A DNA stretch of 64,000 nt from Halomicrobium sp. LC1Hm (GTDB lineage Archaea > Halobacteriota > Halobacteria > Halobacteriales > Haloarculaceae): contig NZ_CP044129.1 in assembly GCF_009617995.1 (NCBI RefSeq), positions 1,054,001 to 1,118,000 of the forward strand. Reading direction: 5' to 3'. Below, piece by piece: positions 17,472 to 26,274 of this stretch. The number at the start of each line of letters is the position of its first letter. The first letter of the stretch is position 1. The notes under the pieces were generated by a model, which was given only the letters and a program-made list of their open reading frames with translations, searched no databases and had not been told where the DNA came from. A program made the position numbers and the translations under genes.

Positions 17472-18242
17472 ATGTCGGACGGTCCAGAAGCGACGTACTC
17501 GATCAAGGCCGCACAGACCTCCTATCGCGTCCTCGAAGCGCTAGAGGAACTCAACGGGGCCGGCATCTCCGAGCTCGCCGCGGAGACCGACCTCCCGAAG
17601 AGCAGCGTCCACAACCACCTGAGCACGCTCCGCGAGATGGAGTACGTCGCGAAGGAGGGGTCGACCTACCGTATCAGCCTGAAGTACCTCAGCCTCGGGA
17701 CCCACGCCCGTTCCCGCCGGCAGGTCTACGAGGTCTCGAAGTCCGAAGTCGACGAACTCGCCGCGGACACCGGCGAGCTCGCGAACCTCATGGTCGAGGA
17801 GCACGGACGCGGCGTCTACGTCTACAGCCGACACGGCGACGACGCCGTCAACGTCGACGCCCGGATCGGTCACCGCGTCCACCTCCACAGCACCGCCCTG
17901 GGCAAGGCGATCCTGGCCCACCGCGACCGCGACGAGGTGACGGACATGCTCGACAGGCACGGGATGCCGAGCATGACCGCGGAGACGATCCAGAGCCGCG
18001 ATGTCCTCTTCGACGAGCTGGAGACCATTCGAGACCAGGGCATCGCATTCGACAGGCAGGAGCGTCTGGAGGGGCTCCACTGCGTCGCCGCACCGATCCT
18101 CGACAAGGACAGAGAGGTCAGAGGGGCCATCAGCGTCTCCGGCCCGGTCAACCGCCTCAACGGGGAACGCTACGAGGAGGAGATCCCGAGCCTCCTGCGC
18201 AAGGCCGTCAACGTGATCGAACTCAACATGGCGTACTCGTAA
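17472..18242 (+). CDS. IclR-family transcriptional regulator
   Basis: 256 residues. The N-terminal winged helix-turn-helix (residues 1-70) includes YRVLEALEELNGAGISELA and the recognition region LPKSSVHNHLSTLREM. The C-terminal IclR effector domain includes GHRVHLHSTALGKAILAH and a late CVAAPILD segment that commonly holds the ligand site. It probably controls the surrounding glycan/sugar genes, as IclR proteins do for haloarchaeal xylose, arabinose and rhamnose pathways. An inverted repeat ahead of the gene may be its operator. It is followed two bases later by a small membrane protein gene. Confidence 0.92.
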   Translation: MSDGPEATYSIKAAQTSYRVLEALEELNGAGISELAAETDLPKSSVHNHLSTLREMEYVAKEGSTYRISLKYLSLGTHARSRRQVYEVSKSEVDELAADTGELANLMVEEHGRGVYVYSRHGDDAVNVDARIGHRVHLHSTALGKAILAHRDRDEVTDMLDRHGMPSMTAETIQSRDVLFDELETIRDQGIAFDRQERLEGLHCVAAPILDKDREVRGAISVSGPVNRLNGERYEEEIPSLLRKAVNVIELNMAYS

Positions 18243-18244
18243 CC

Positions 18245-18499
18245 GTGTCCCGGCGCGACTCGTTCCCGCGATTCCTGCTGAAGTACGTCTGTAGCCAGAA
18301 GCGCGGCATCGCGACGCTCTTTGGCTTCCTGGCAGTCGCGCTCGCGCTCCTCGCCGTGTCGGTCTCCGTGACCGAACCGGGGAGCGCGAACCACGTCCTC
18401 GCCGTCCTCAATCTCCTCGGGATCGGACTCCTCGAAGGGCTGCTCGTCGTCCTCGTTCTCCTCTGCTGGTCGATCACTGGCAACGATCCCGTCGAGTGA
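18245..18499 (+). CDS. Small membrane protein, unknown function
   Basis: 84 residues from the GTG at 18245, two bases after the IclR stop. A basic N-terminus (SRRDSFPRFLLKYVCSQKRG) precedes two hydrophobic spans (TLFGFLAVALALLAVSVSV and LLGIGLLEGLLVVLVLLCW). No family is recognised. The long upstream extension of this frame runs through the IclR gene and is a shadow. Tight spacing suggests co-expression with the regulator. Confidence 0.65.
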   Translation: MSRRDSFPRFLLKYVCSQKRGIATLFGFLAVALALLAVSVSVTEPGSANHVLAVLNLLGIGLLEGLLVVLVLLCWSITGNDPVE

Positions 18500-19137
18500 T
18501 CGTCCGGCCGTCTTCACCGCGGCAGTTCCCGAGCCACCTGGGCGAACGACGAGTCTGCAATGCCGAACAAGATTCTTCGCTGCCGAACGAAACCAATCTC
18601 TGACACTCACCTGAAGTAACGAAAGTACGTATGTTATATCGACTTTCAGCAAACTCGAACTCCATTGGGAACAGGCAGTAGATGCGTTCTATGGCGACAT
18701 TCCACGCAGACGAATCGACGGCTGACGGGGACGTGGACGGACGGGCGGTCGAAACACACCGAACGTCCGTGATAGTTTCCGAGACGCGTGAATATCTGCC
18801 ACGGAGTCCGGACGGTCCAAACGACAGAAGATCTGTTCGGCAAAACAGAATCAAATTCTGCGACGAAGAACACATCCGCTGTGGCGCTCCCAGATGGGAT
18901 AACAAAAGTACGTTTGATATTGGTCGTTCTGGTCGCCGTGATAACCGCCGTCGTCGGCCGGCACAGACCCAGTACCGTGATATTCAGCATCACATAACGC
19001 ACCGCGACGTGTCGGTCGACGGCGTCGTCTCCAGAGACGGTGTCACTGCGAGTCTCCGCCGCCCACCCTCTGACCACGACGGTCGCCACGCGGTGGCCGG
19101 GATCGTCGTCGGACCGCCGACCCCGATGATGAAAAAT
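18500..19137. other. Long intergenic region ahead of the substrate-binding protein gene
   Basis: About 640 bases with lower GC than the flanks and no gene that can be supported; several open frames exist on both strands but have unlikely composition. Two direct copies of TGCCGAAC at 18561-18568 and 18581-18588 are exactly 20 bases apart, and one inverted TTCGGCA occurs near 18837. A short frame at 18788-18997 encodes one hydrophobic stretch (RLILVVLVAVITAVVG) but is not convincing as a gene. The region could be a regulatory leader or hold decayed sequence. Confidence 0.5.
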
Positions 19138-19145
19138 TATAAATA
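19138..19145 (+). promoter_or_regulatory. TATA box for the substrate-binding protein gene
   Basis: TTATAAAT, an almost ideal archaeal TATA box, ends 22 bases before the ATG at 19168, indicating a strong leaderless promoter. Confidence 0.75.
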
Positions 19146-19167
19146 GTCTAGGTAACTGGGGTGTGGT

Positions 19168-21036
19168 ATGGTGGCAAACAGAAACCGCCAGGAGAGTGGA
19201 GAGCGTAGCCAGCGTCGCGTCTCACGCCGACGGCTGCTCACCGTGACTGCCAGTGGCGCTGCTGCCCTCGCGGGCTGTAGCGGTGACGGATCGACGACCA
19301 CGTCGACCGACGGGAGCGGCGACTCCTCGACGCCGGCTCCGGACGCCGAGCCGCGCGACTCCGAACTGGTCAGGAAGGTCGGACGGATCCCGACCGACGT
19401 CAACTGGAACCTCTTCGGTCCAGATCTCCCGTGGAACCTCGCGCGAGGGCTGTACCACGTGACCCGGCCCACCCAGCTGTGGGTCCTCGACGACTGGTCG
19501 TACGACACCGACGAGCAGATCGAGACCTGGACGTTCCCCGACAACCTGACCTGGTGGAACGGCGACCAGGTGACGGCCGAACACCAGTACATTTCCGACG
19601 AGATTTCGCGTCTCCAGAATCCCGAGGGGAGCTCCATGAAGCGGGTCTGGACCGAAGACGACCGAACGCTCAAGCGCGAGTACAAGAAGCCCCAGAACCC
19701 GACGATTCTCAAGGAGAGTTCCACGGGGACCTTCCTCGCGGCCCACCCGAGCCTCTACCAGGAGTGGCTCGAAAAGTACCAGGACGCTGCGGACCAGTCC
19801 GCGCGGGACTCGGTCACCCAGGAGCTCGAAAAGTTCAAAGTGACCAGCACCGAGATCCTCGACAACGGGCTCGGTAACGGCCCCTACGAGCTGACGGAAG
19901 TCAACAACCAGGCCATGGTGTTCGAGGTCCGGACGGACCACCCGTGGTACCAGGACAACCAGGTCGAGACCTACCGCGTCCGGGCGATCAAAGAGGGCGG
20001 CAGCATCATCAAGAAGCAGGACAAGCTCGACCTCGGGCGCGGGCTGTTGAAGTCCTCGTTCACCGGCCCCGACCACCTGCAAAACATCACCGAGAGCCGG
20101 TCCGTCCAGCTCCGCAAGGTCGCGTTCAACCACACGAACGAGCACCTCCAGAAGCGGAAGGTCCGGCAGGCACTCGCCCACCTGATCGACTGGAACAGCA
20201 TCATCGCGAACCAGCAGCCCCAGGCCGCCGCGGTGCCAAAGCAGACGGGAATGGGCAAGCGGATGGCCAAGCAGTGGCTCGGTGACGAACTGTACGGCAA
20301 GATGGCCGACTACCCGATCACCGCCGACCCCGACGGCGCGACGAAGTACCTGAACGAGGCCGGCTACAGCAAGCAAGGCGGGGAGTGGGTCGATCCCGAC
20401 GGCAAGACCGTCTCGTTCAACATGCTCTCGATCAACTGGGGAGCCTTCACCAAAGGCGCGCGGACGGTCAACTCCCAGATGAACCAGTTCGGCTTCGACA
20501 TGAACTTCGAGGGCGTCTCCGGCGGTGTCTACTACAAGCGCGCCAGAAACCAGATGGACTACGACCTGACCTTCTTCTTCCACAACAACTTCCTGAACCA
20601 CCCGATCTCGTACTTCCGATCGAGCCAGATCGGCGGGCTGCGTCTCGCGAACCTGGAGAACTACGGCACCCAGCTCCCGAAGTGGCTCGACGAGGGCAAG
20701 GAACGCTCCCCGTTCAACGGGATGCCGCTCACGCCGGAAATCCCGACCGAGCCCGGTGCCAAAGAGATCTCCGGCGACGGCGAGCAGATCAACCTCTGGG
20801 AGCTGTACGACGAGACGCTCAGCGCGGAATCTGAGGCACAGACCCGCGAGAACGTCCGCCTGCTCGCCCGGTACTGGAACTACGATCTGCCCCACCTCGT
20901 CATCCTCCAGCCGAAGGCCGGCTTCTGGGGAGACACGAAGGACTTCGACATGCCGGTCGACGACGAGACCTACGAGATCTACGCCGGCATGCACGCCGCA
21001 CTCAAGCGCGGGGCGATCAAGCACAAGTACAAGTAA
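19168..21036 (+). CDS. Solute-binding lipoprotein of a Dpp/Opp-type ABC transporter (SBP_bac_5)
   Basis: 622 residues. A Tat signal (SRRRLLTV) and a lipobox (ALAGC, Cys at about residue 37) precede a Ser/Thr-rich linker, so this is a lipid-anchored protein facing outward. The rest matches extracellular family-5 binding proteins, including the hinge-region pattern VRQALAHLIDW. The conserved W-residues in WWNGDQVTAEHQ fit a sugar- or peptide-binding cleft. Together with the fused ATPase and the DppB/DppC permeases it forms one transporter. The strong TATA box upstream suggests higher expression than the permeases, as is usual. An R1 repeat lies 55 bases downstream. Confidence 0.92.
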   Translation: MVANRNRQESGERSQRRVSRRRLLTVTASGAAALAGCSGDGSTTTSTDGSGDSSTPAPDAEPRDSELVRKVGRIPTDVNWNLFGPDLPWNLARGLYHVTRPTQLWVLDDWSYDTDEQIETWTFPDNLTWWNGDQVTAEHQYISDEISRLQNPEGSSMKRVWTEDDRTLKREYKKPQNPTILKESSTGTFLAAHPSLYQEWLEKYQDAADQSARDSVTQELEKFKVTSTEILDNGLGNGPYELTEVNNQAMVFEVRTDHPWYQDNQVETYRVRAIKEGGSIIKKQDKLDLGRGLLKSSFTGPDHLQNITESRSVQLRKVAFNHTNEHLQKRKVRQALAHLIDWNSIIANQQPQAAAVPKQTGMGKRMAKQWLGDELYGKMADYPITADPDGATKYLNEAGYSKQGGEWVDPDGKTVSFNMLSINWGAFTKGARTVNSQMNQFGFDMNFEGVSGGVYYKRARNQMDYDLTFFFHNNFLNHPISYFRSSQIGGLRLANLENYGTQLPKWLDEGKERSPFNGMPLTPEIPTEPGAKEISGDGEQINLWELYDETLSAESEAQTRENVRLLARYWNYDLPHLVILQPKAGFWGDTKDFDMPVDDETYEIYAGMHAALKRGAIKHKYK

Positions 21037-21091
21037 CCGTCGTCCACCCGACCGCTGTCTGTCCCAGTCCACCGTTTCGCGTCTCTTCTTC

Positions 21092-21171
21092 ATACTACCG
21101 GCTGTAAATCTGTGAACGATTTCGCCACCCCGGGGTGGCGAAGAACCTCACGAAGTTACAGCCGGCAGTAT
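21092..21171 (-). repeat. R1 palindromic intergenic repeat, copy 2 (reverse)
   Basis: 80 bp bounded by ATACTACCGGCTGTAA and TTACAGCCGGCAGTAT. The interior holds a perfect 22-base palindrome at 21121-21142 (arms TTCGCCACCCC/GGGGTGGCGAA). Flanks read TTC on the left and CAGA on the right, the reverse of copy 1. It lies between the binding-protein gene and the convergent permease genes. Confidence 0.9.
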
Positions 21172-21177
21172 CAGACC

Positions 21178-21231
21178 GCTGCCACTTCGTGACGCTATTC
21201 GCAACGACATCTCACAGATAGGCAGCCGGAG
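21178..21231 (-). repeat. Decayed R1 copy adjacent to copy 2
   Basis: Starting six bases after copy 2, the sequence CACTTCGTGACG (21183-21194), then TCACAGA and GCAGCCGG, follows the R1 interior and right arm with a shortened centre and degraded ends. It appears to be an old tandem copy that has lost its hairpin. Confidence 0.55.
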
Positions 21232-21319
21232 GTCTCGACTGACCGTCTCGTGCGAAAACCCGGCTATTCGAAGGACCGACCGCACGCAGTCACGCCCCGA
21301 GAAAACGCAGTGGGAAGTC

Positions 21320-22324
21320 TTATTCCATCTTCGCCGTCGCCGTCTCCTCGCCGGCTGTATCGGAGTGCCGGGCCCGGATACGGGGGTTGAACAGGCGGTC
21401 CATCCCCTGGGAGAGCAGGATGAGGCCGACCGAGAACAGCGAGATGGTCACCATCGGCCAGATCATCCAGTGGATCCGTCCCAGGTTGCTCAACACGCCG
21501 CTGGTCTGGTAGGCCTCGTTCATGATGACGCCCCAGTTGGCCGAGGTAAACGGCAGGATGCCGAGGAAGTACAGCCCGACGGACTCGAAGATGACGCCTC
21601 GGGCCGCGTTGGCCGCGTTGATCGTGATGTAGGGCATCAGCTGCTTCGTCACGTCCTTGCGGAGGATGTGTGGCGAGGACATCCCCATCGCTCTGGACGC
21701 CTCGACGTAGGACTCGTGGCGGATCGAGAGCACCTGTGACCTGAGGGTGCGAGCCAGACCCGGCCAGTTGTCGATCCCCAGCAACAGCCCGACGACGAAG
21801 GGCCGTTCCGGCGTGAAGATCGACGCGATGACGAGGATCAGGGGGAGCCCCGGAATCGTCAGCACCGCGTCCGTGATGAACATCAGGATGTCGTCGACCC
21901 TGCCGCCCTTGTAGCCGGCCGTGACGCCGATGACCGTCGCCAGCACCATCGAGATGACGGCCCCCGCGACGACGATTTCGAGGACTGCCGGCGTCGCGTG
22001 GACGAGCTGTTTTCCGATGGGTTTGCCGTAGCCGTCGGTCCCGAGGGGCACCGCCCAGTTGGTAAACGGCGGCACGTACCGCGGTGCCTCGTTGAACTCC
22101 GGTTTCGGCACGATCGAGACGCCGACAGTCCCGACGAGGGTAAACGCCAGCAGGATCGAGATCCCGATCCTGGTCCGCAGGTCGCCCCAGATGATCCGGA
22201 ACGGGGTCCGGATCGAGTCCTCGACGAAGCGGTCGAACCGCTCTCTCCGCGAGAGCGGTCCCGTACTCTCGTCGGCGATGTCTGCGAGGTAGTCGGCCGC
22301 CGATTCGGAGTCAGAACGACTCAT
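21320..22324 (-). CDS. ABC transporter permease, DppC-like
   Basis: 334 residues. A long cytoplasmic N-terminus is followed by a first membrane span (ISILLAFTLVGTVGVSIV), a large external loop and the typical five-helix permease core. The EAA-like coupling motif is visible as YVEASRAMGMSSPHILRKDV. The C-terminal tail is acidic. It partners the DppB-like subunit, whose reading frame ends 14 bases inside this gene's start, so the pair is translationally coupled. Part of the oligopeptide/oligosaccharide importer of this locus. Confidence 0.92.
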   Translation of the reverse strand: MSRSDSESAADYLADIADESTGPLSRRERFDRFVEDSIRTPFRIIWGDLRTRIGISILLAFTLVGTVGVSIVPKPEFNEAPRYVPPFTNWAVPLGTDGYGKPIGKQLVHATPAVLEIVVAGAVISMVLATVIGVTAGYKGGRVDDILMFITDAVLTIPGLPLILVIASIFTPERPFVVGLLLGIDNWPGLARTLRSQVLSIRHESYVEASRAMGMSSPHILRKDVTKQLMPYITINAANAARGVIFESVGLYFLGILPFTSANWGVIMNEAYQTSGVLSNLGRIHWMIWPMVTISLFSVGLILLSQGMDRLFNPRIRARHSDTAGEETATAKME

Positions 22325-23336
22325 CTTCGCCTCCCGATTCGATCCGTGGATCGATGAGACTGTATGTCATGTCTGCGATCGTGATGCCGGTGATGGTGAT
22401 CGTCGTGAAGAAGATGAACGAACCCAGCAAGAGCGGGTAATCGCGGTTCTCCAGGGCACCGAACGTGTACCAGCCGACGCCCGGGTACGTGAAGATCTGT
22501 TCCATGATGACGCTGCTGGAGAAGATGCCCGCCAACCCGATCATCAGCCCGGTGTACATCGGCAGGATGGCGTTCTTGCCGACGTAGCGAGCGGCGATGA
22601 GCCGGCTACTGAGCCCGCGGAGCCGAGCCGAGCGGACGTAGTCCTCCCCGAGGATGCGGACGCTGTTGCCGCGCATCCCCAGCGCACCGCCCCCGAACCC
22701 GACGACGAAGCCGGTGAAGATCGGGAGAATAGAGTGGTGGACGACGCTCACCATGAAATCGAGGTTGAATCCCGGCGTCGTCGCCGGGCCGTACCGCCCG
22801 GCGATCGGGAACCACCCCAGCTGGTACGAGAAGACGATGAGCATGAAGATGGCCGCCGCGTAGTAGGGGACGGAGTTGGCGGCGACGATGATCCCGGTCA
22901 TCCCGGAGTCGAACCGCGACCCCTCGCGGTAGGCCATGAACGCGCCCAGGAAGACGTTCGTCGAGAACCCGAGCACGAGTCCGTAGACGCTGACGTAGAT
23001 CGACCACGGCATCGCCTTGAACAGGATGTCGAACACCGGTTCGTTCTGCCAGATCGACTTTCCGAAGTCCTGGTGGACGACGATGTCCTTGATGTAGTTG
23101 TAGTACTGGACGTACAGCGGCGCGTCGGGCTGGAAGCCCGTGTACAGCTCGATCAGTCTGTTCACCTCCTGCATGTTGGCTTGCCCGGTGCCCTGGGTCG
23201 CCATGTCCTGTAGCAACTGCTGGCGCATCAACTCCAGTGGCCCCCCGGGCAGCAAGCGGTACATGAAGAACGTGATCGTCACGACTACGAACAACGTCAG
23301 CACTGATTGGCCGATTCGCTTGGCATAATACCGCAT
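22311..23336 (-). CDS. ABC transporter permease, DppB-like
   Basis: 341 residues. The N-terminal span (LTLFVVVTITFFMYRLLPGG) and the motif RLLPGGPLE are typical of DppB. The coupling loop reads YVRSARLRGLSSRLIAARYV, and the last helix carries the usual TITGITIADMTYSLIDPR ending. First gene of a two-gene minus-strand unit convergent with the binding-protein gene. ATG at 23336 lies 22 bases after a strong TATA box on the minus strand. Confidence 0.93.
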   Translation of the reverse strand: MRYYAKRIGQSVLTLFVVVTITFFMYRLLPGGPLELMRQQLLQDMATQGTGQANMQEVNRLIELYTGFQPDAPLYVQYYNYIKDIVVHQDFGKSIWQNEPVFDILFKAMPWSIYVSVYGLVLGFSTNVFLGAFMAYREGSRFDSGMTGIIVAANSVPYYAAAIFMLIVFSYQLGWFPIAGRYGPATTPGFNLDFMVSVVHHSILPIFTGFVVGFGGGALGMRGNSVRILGEDYVRSARLRGLSSRLIAARYVGKNAILPMYTGLMIGLAGIFSSSVIMEQIFTYPGVGWYTFGALENRDYPLLLGSFIFFTTITITGITIADMTYSLIDPRIESGGEDESF

Positions 23337-23358
23337 ACGACGTTGTTTGCAAACCCTC

Positions 23359-23369
23359 TATATATAATT
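23359..23369 (-). promoter_or_regulatory. TATA box for the permease genes
   Basis: Minus-strand A/T run centred on TTATATATAG, 23-33 bases upstream of the DppB-like ATG. A short TTTGCAAA palindrome at 23347-23354 lies between the box and the start codon. Confidence 0.7.
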
Positions 23370-23461
23370 TGCGTAGCAGGACTGGACCGCGGTCCCCCTG
23401 TCGGCGGCGACAGTCTCGCTCTCCGTCCGCACGACGCTCTCGGAATCGAGCGTCGTTCGTC

Positions 23462-24739
23462 TCACCCGACGACGTGGATTCGATTGTCGTATCTGGTCTG
23501 CTGGGAATCGGTCTTGACACAGCTGGTCGCGACGACCGCGTTCCCGACGACGGCGGGCGAGGCAAACTGGCTCGAAAACGTGTTCGTCGTGTTCACTCGC
23601 CACAGCGTCTCGCCGGAGGCGGGGTCGACGCCCTGTAGGTTGACCCCGCCGACGTACAGCGTCTCGCCGTCGAACGCAGCCGTCTCGTAGGTGAGCCCGA
23701 CGTTGCGGTGCCAGTCGACGGCTCCCTCGGCGGCGTCGACGGCGTACAGCGTGCCGGTCACGCTGCCGACGTAGACGGTGTCGTGTCCGATCGTCGGCGT
23801 CGTCCAGAGCTGTCCCTCCAGCGGGGCCGTCCACCGTTCGCGCCGTGCTTCGAGGTCGATCGCGTAGAGACGCCCGCCGTTGTCGCCGACGTACGCGACC
23901 CCGTCTGCCACTGCCGGGGCCGAGCGGCTCGCGACGCCGTCGATCTCGTGGTGCCACCGCTCGGTGCCCGTGGCTCGATCGAGGGCGAACAGCGTCGAGC
24001 GCTCACCGTCCGCACACGTCGAGAGGTACAGCACCGTGTCGTCCCGGACCGTCGGCGGCGACCAGACGGCGTCCGAGGGCTGGCAGTCGCGTCCGTGGTG
24101 CCACTGTTCGGTGCCGTCGTCCGCGTCGAAGGCCCGGAGCGTCTTTCCGGCGGTTCGCGTCCGGACGTACACCGTGCCGTCGGCGTACACCGGGGCCGAG
24201 ACGACCTGGAGGGGCTGGTGCCACTCGGTGTCGCCGCCGTCGCGTGCGAAGCCGTACAGGCCCGCTCGTTCCCCGCGGATCGTCACGTAGACGCGACCGG
24301 CACCGAGGGCCGGGGAGAACCGGTTGGCGCGACTGAGCGTGCGGGACCACTCGACCGCTCCGGTCGTGACGTCGAGGGCTTCGACGGAGCGCCCACAGCC
24401 GACGTAGGCGATGCCGTCGGCGACGGCCGGCGTCCCGAGGATGTCCCCCTGGTCCTGGGCGCAGGTGTGAGACCACTGCTGTGTGGCGTCGGTTCGCGGG
24501 CCGGATGCGTCGGTACTGTGGCTCGTGTGACGCGCGTTGCGGCCGAACATCCCCCATCCGGTGTCGACGGAGAGGTCGGTCGCGGCCTCGGTCGTGCGCT
24601 CGTCGTCGGTCGTCTGCTCGTCGTCGGTCGTTCGGGTCGATCGATCGGTCGTCGTCGGTGCCGAACAGCCGGCGAGCAGCCCGCCACCGACGACGGCCAG
24701 CACGCTCCGCCGATCGACCCGTGTACTGTCGTCCGTCAC
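23462..24739 (-). CDS. PQQ-like beta-propeller lipoprotein
   Basis: 425 residues from a GTG start at 24739. A twin-Arg-type signal (DRRSVLAVVGGGLLAGC) with a lipobox is followed by a Thr/Asp-rich linker and then eight or so repeats of about 40 residues with the pattern AV-A-DG-x-Y-V-G and a following W, the signature of PQQ_2 beta-propellers. Such haloarchaeal proteins are membrane-anchored on the outside, and most have no known function; a scaffold or sugar-binding role at the surface is possible here. A TATA-like sequence at 24762-24771 on the minus strand supports the start. Confidence 0.85.
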   Translation of the reverse strand: MTDDSTRVDRRSVLAVVGGGLLAGCSAPTTTDRSTRTTDDEQTTDDERTTEAATDLSVDTGWGMFGRNARHTSHSTDASGPRTDATQQWSHTCAQDQGDILGTPAVADGIAYVGCGRSVEALDVTTGAVEWSRTLSRANRFSPALGAGRVYVTIRGERAGLYGFARDGGDTEWHQPLQVVSAPVYADGTVYVRTRTAGKTLRAFDADDGTEQWHHGRDCQPSDAVWSPPTVRDDTVLYLSTCADGERSTLFALDRATGTERWHHEIDGVASRSAPAVADGVAYVGDNGGRLYAIDLEARRERWTAPLEGQLWTTPTIGHDTVYVGSVTGTLYAVDAAEGAVDWHRNVGLTYETAAFDGETLYVGGVNLQGVDPASGETLWRVNTTNTFSSQFASPAVVGNAVVATSCVKTDSQQTRYDNRIHVVG

Positions 24740-24820
24740 TGTCGGCTGTTCGGCGACCGGTCGCTTAAACGTTTGTCTGAGACCCGCTCCGTCGGCGTCA
24801 CCGTTCGAGTGACGAACAGC

Positions 24821-24828
24821 TTTTTACC
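24821..24828 (+). promoter_or_regulatory. TATA box for the second fucosidase gene
   Basis: TTTTTACC ends 21 bases upstream of the ATG at 24850, which supports that start rather than an earlier in-frame ATG at 24832. Confidence 0.55.
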
Positions 24829-24849
24829 CGATTGCCCGCACAACCCTGT

Positions 24850-26229
24850 ATGGTGGCCTACGAGCCGACGTGGGAGTCACTCGAACAGCACGAGCTACCG
24901 GACTGGTTCGACGACGCGAAGCTCGGGATCTTCATCCACTGGGGGGCCTACTCCGTCCCCGCGTGGGCCCCCGTCACCGACGACGGGGAAGTCAGCGAGT
25001 CCGGTTACGCCGAGTGGTACGTCAGGGGGATGTACGACGAAGACAGCGACGTGTACGACTACCACCGCTCGACCTACGGCGAACAGGTCGAGTACACCGA
25101 CTTTCTGGAGCAGTGGAGCGCCGACGGCTGGGATCCGGAGCGCTGGGCGACCTTCTTCGACGAGGAAGTGGGTGCGCGCTACGTCGTCCTGACCGCGGAA
25201 CACCACGACGGCATCCAGCTCTGGGACAGCGACGTGACCGACTGGACGACCGTCGAGCGCGGTCCGAACCGGGACATCGTCGGCGAACTCGGTGCGGCCG
25301 TCCGCGACCGCGACATGAAGTTCGCCGGCTCCTTTCACGGCCTCCTGAACTTCTTCGATCCGGACAACCCCGGTCTGTTCGGTCACCCGGACGTCGACGA
25401 CGAGGGCCACCCCGGCCCGGAGTACGTCGAGTTCATGAACGAGAAGCTGACCGAACTCATCGACGAGACGCGGCCGGATCTCCTGTGGCTCGACGGCAAC
25501 TGGAAGGCCGACACCGAGGCGTACGGGACCAAAGAGACCGTCGCCTACTACTACGAGCAGGCGGCCGAGGAGTGGGACAAGGAAGTCGCCGTCAACGACC
25601 GCCTCGGCGCGGGCGAAGAGCAGACACACGGTGACTTCTACACCCCCGAGTACGAGACGTTCGACGAGAGACAGGAACACAAGTGGGAAGCGACGCGCGG
25701 ACTCGGAGGGTCGTTCGGGTACAACCGCAACGAACCAGAGCACCACTATCTTTCGGTCGAGGAACTCGTCCACTCGTTCGTCGACATCGTCTCGAAGAAC
25801 GGCAACCTCCTCATCAACGTCGGCCCGCGAGCGGACGGGACCATCCCGGCGGTCCAGAAAGAGCGCCTGCGAGGACTGGGCGAGTGGCTCGCGGTCAACG
25901 GCGATGCCATCTACGGCACCACCTACTGGGAGCGAGCGGCGGACACCGTCGCCTCCAGCACCGACGTGCGCTACACCTGGAAAGACGGGACGCTCTACGC
26001 GACGCTGTTCGACTGGGCCATCGGCGAACAGACGCTCTTCGAGGACGGTCCCGACGTGACGCCCGCGTCGGTGTCGCTCCTGACGGCGTCCGGTCGCGAG
26101 CCCGTCGACTGGCAGCACGCGGACGGGACCGTCACCATCGATTTCGACGCCAATCCGCCCTCTGACCATCCGGGCGTGGCGTACACGCTCACGCTGCAGG
26201 ACGTGGCGAACTCGGCATCGTCGTCCTGA
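24850..26229 (+). CDS. Alpha-L-fucosidase, GH29 (paralogue 2)
   Basis: 459 residues, clearly related to the fucosidase at 7680-9101. Shared landmarks are YEPTWES at the start, KLGIFIHWGAYSVPAW (24-39), the LTAEHHDGIQLWDS loop and LLWLD with D215 as candidate nucleophile. It differs by an insertion after APV (DDGEVSESG) and by other changes in the substrate loop, so the two enzymes may differ in linkage preference, for example core versus antenna fucose. There is no signal peptide. Single gene under its own TATA box, convergent with a membrane-protein gene. Confidence 0.92.
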   Translation: MVAYEPTWESLEQHELPDWFDDAKLGIFIHWGAYSVPAWAPVTDDGEVSESGYAEWYVRGMYDEDSDVYDYHRSTYGEQVEYTDFLEQWSADGWDPERWATFFDEEVGARYVVLTAEHHDGIQLWDSDVTDWTTVERGPNRDIVGELGAAVRDRDMKFAGSFHGLLNFFDPDNPGLFGHPDVDDEGHPGPEYVEFMNEKLTELIDETRPDLLWLDGNWKADTEAYGTKETVAYYYEQAAEEWDKEVAVNDRLGAGEEQTHGDFYTPEYETFDERQEHKWEATRGLGGSFGYNRNEPEHHYLSVEELVHSFVDIVSKNGNLLINVGPRADGTIPAVQKERLRGLGEWLAVNGDAIYGTTYWERAADTVASSTDVRYTWKDGTLYATLFDWAIGEQTLFEDGPDVTPASVSLLTASGREPVDWQHADGTVTIDFDANPPSDHPGVAYTLTLQDVANSASSS

Positions 26230-26274
26230 CCCCTCCAGTTGGCTTCGGTCGACCACCCCGAGTGCCGATCTGTG

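Noticed and set aside
18788-18997. 69-codon frame with one hydrophobic stretch
   Set aside because: Only one feature supports it; no promoter at the right spacing and no recognisable family.
18646-19089. 147-codon open frame on the minus strand
   Set aside because: Its residues look random for a halophile (few acidic residues, many Cys/Arg/Val), it overlaps other frames and has no start context or homology that I recognise.
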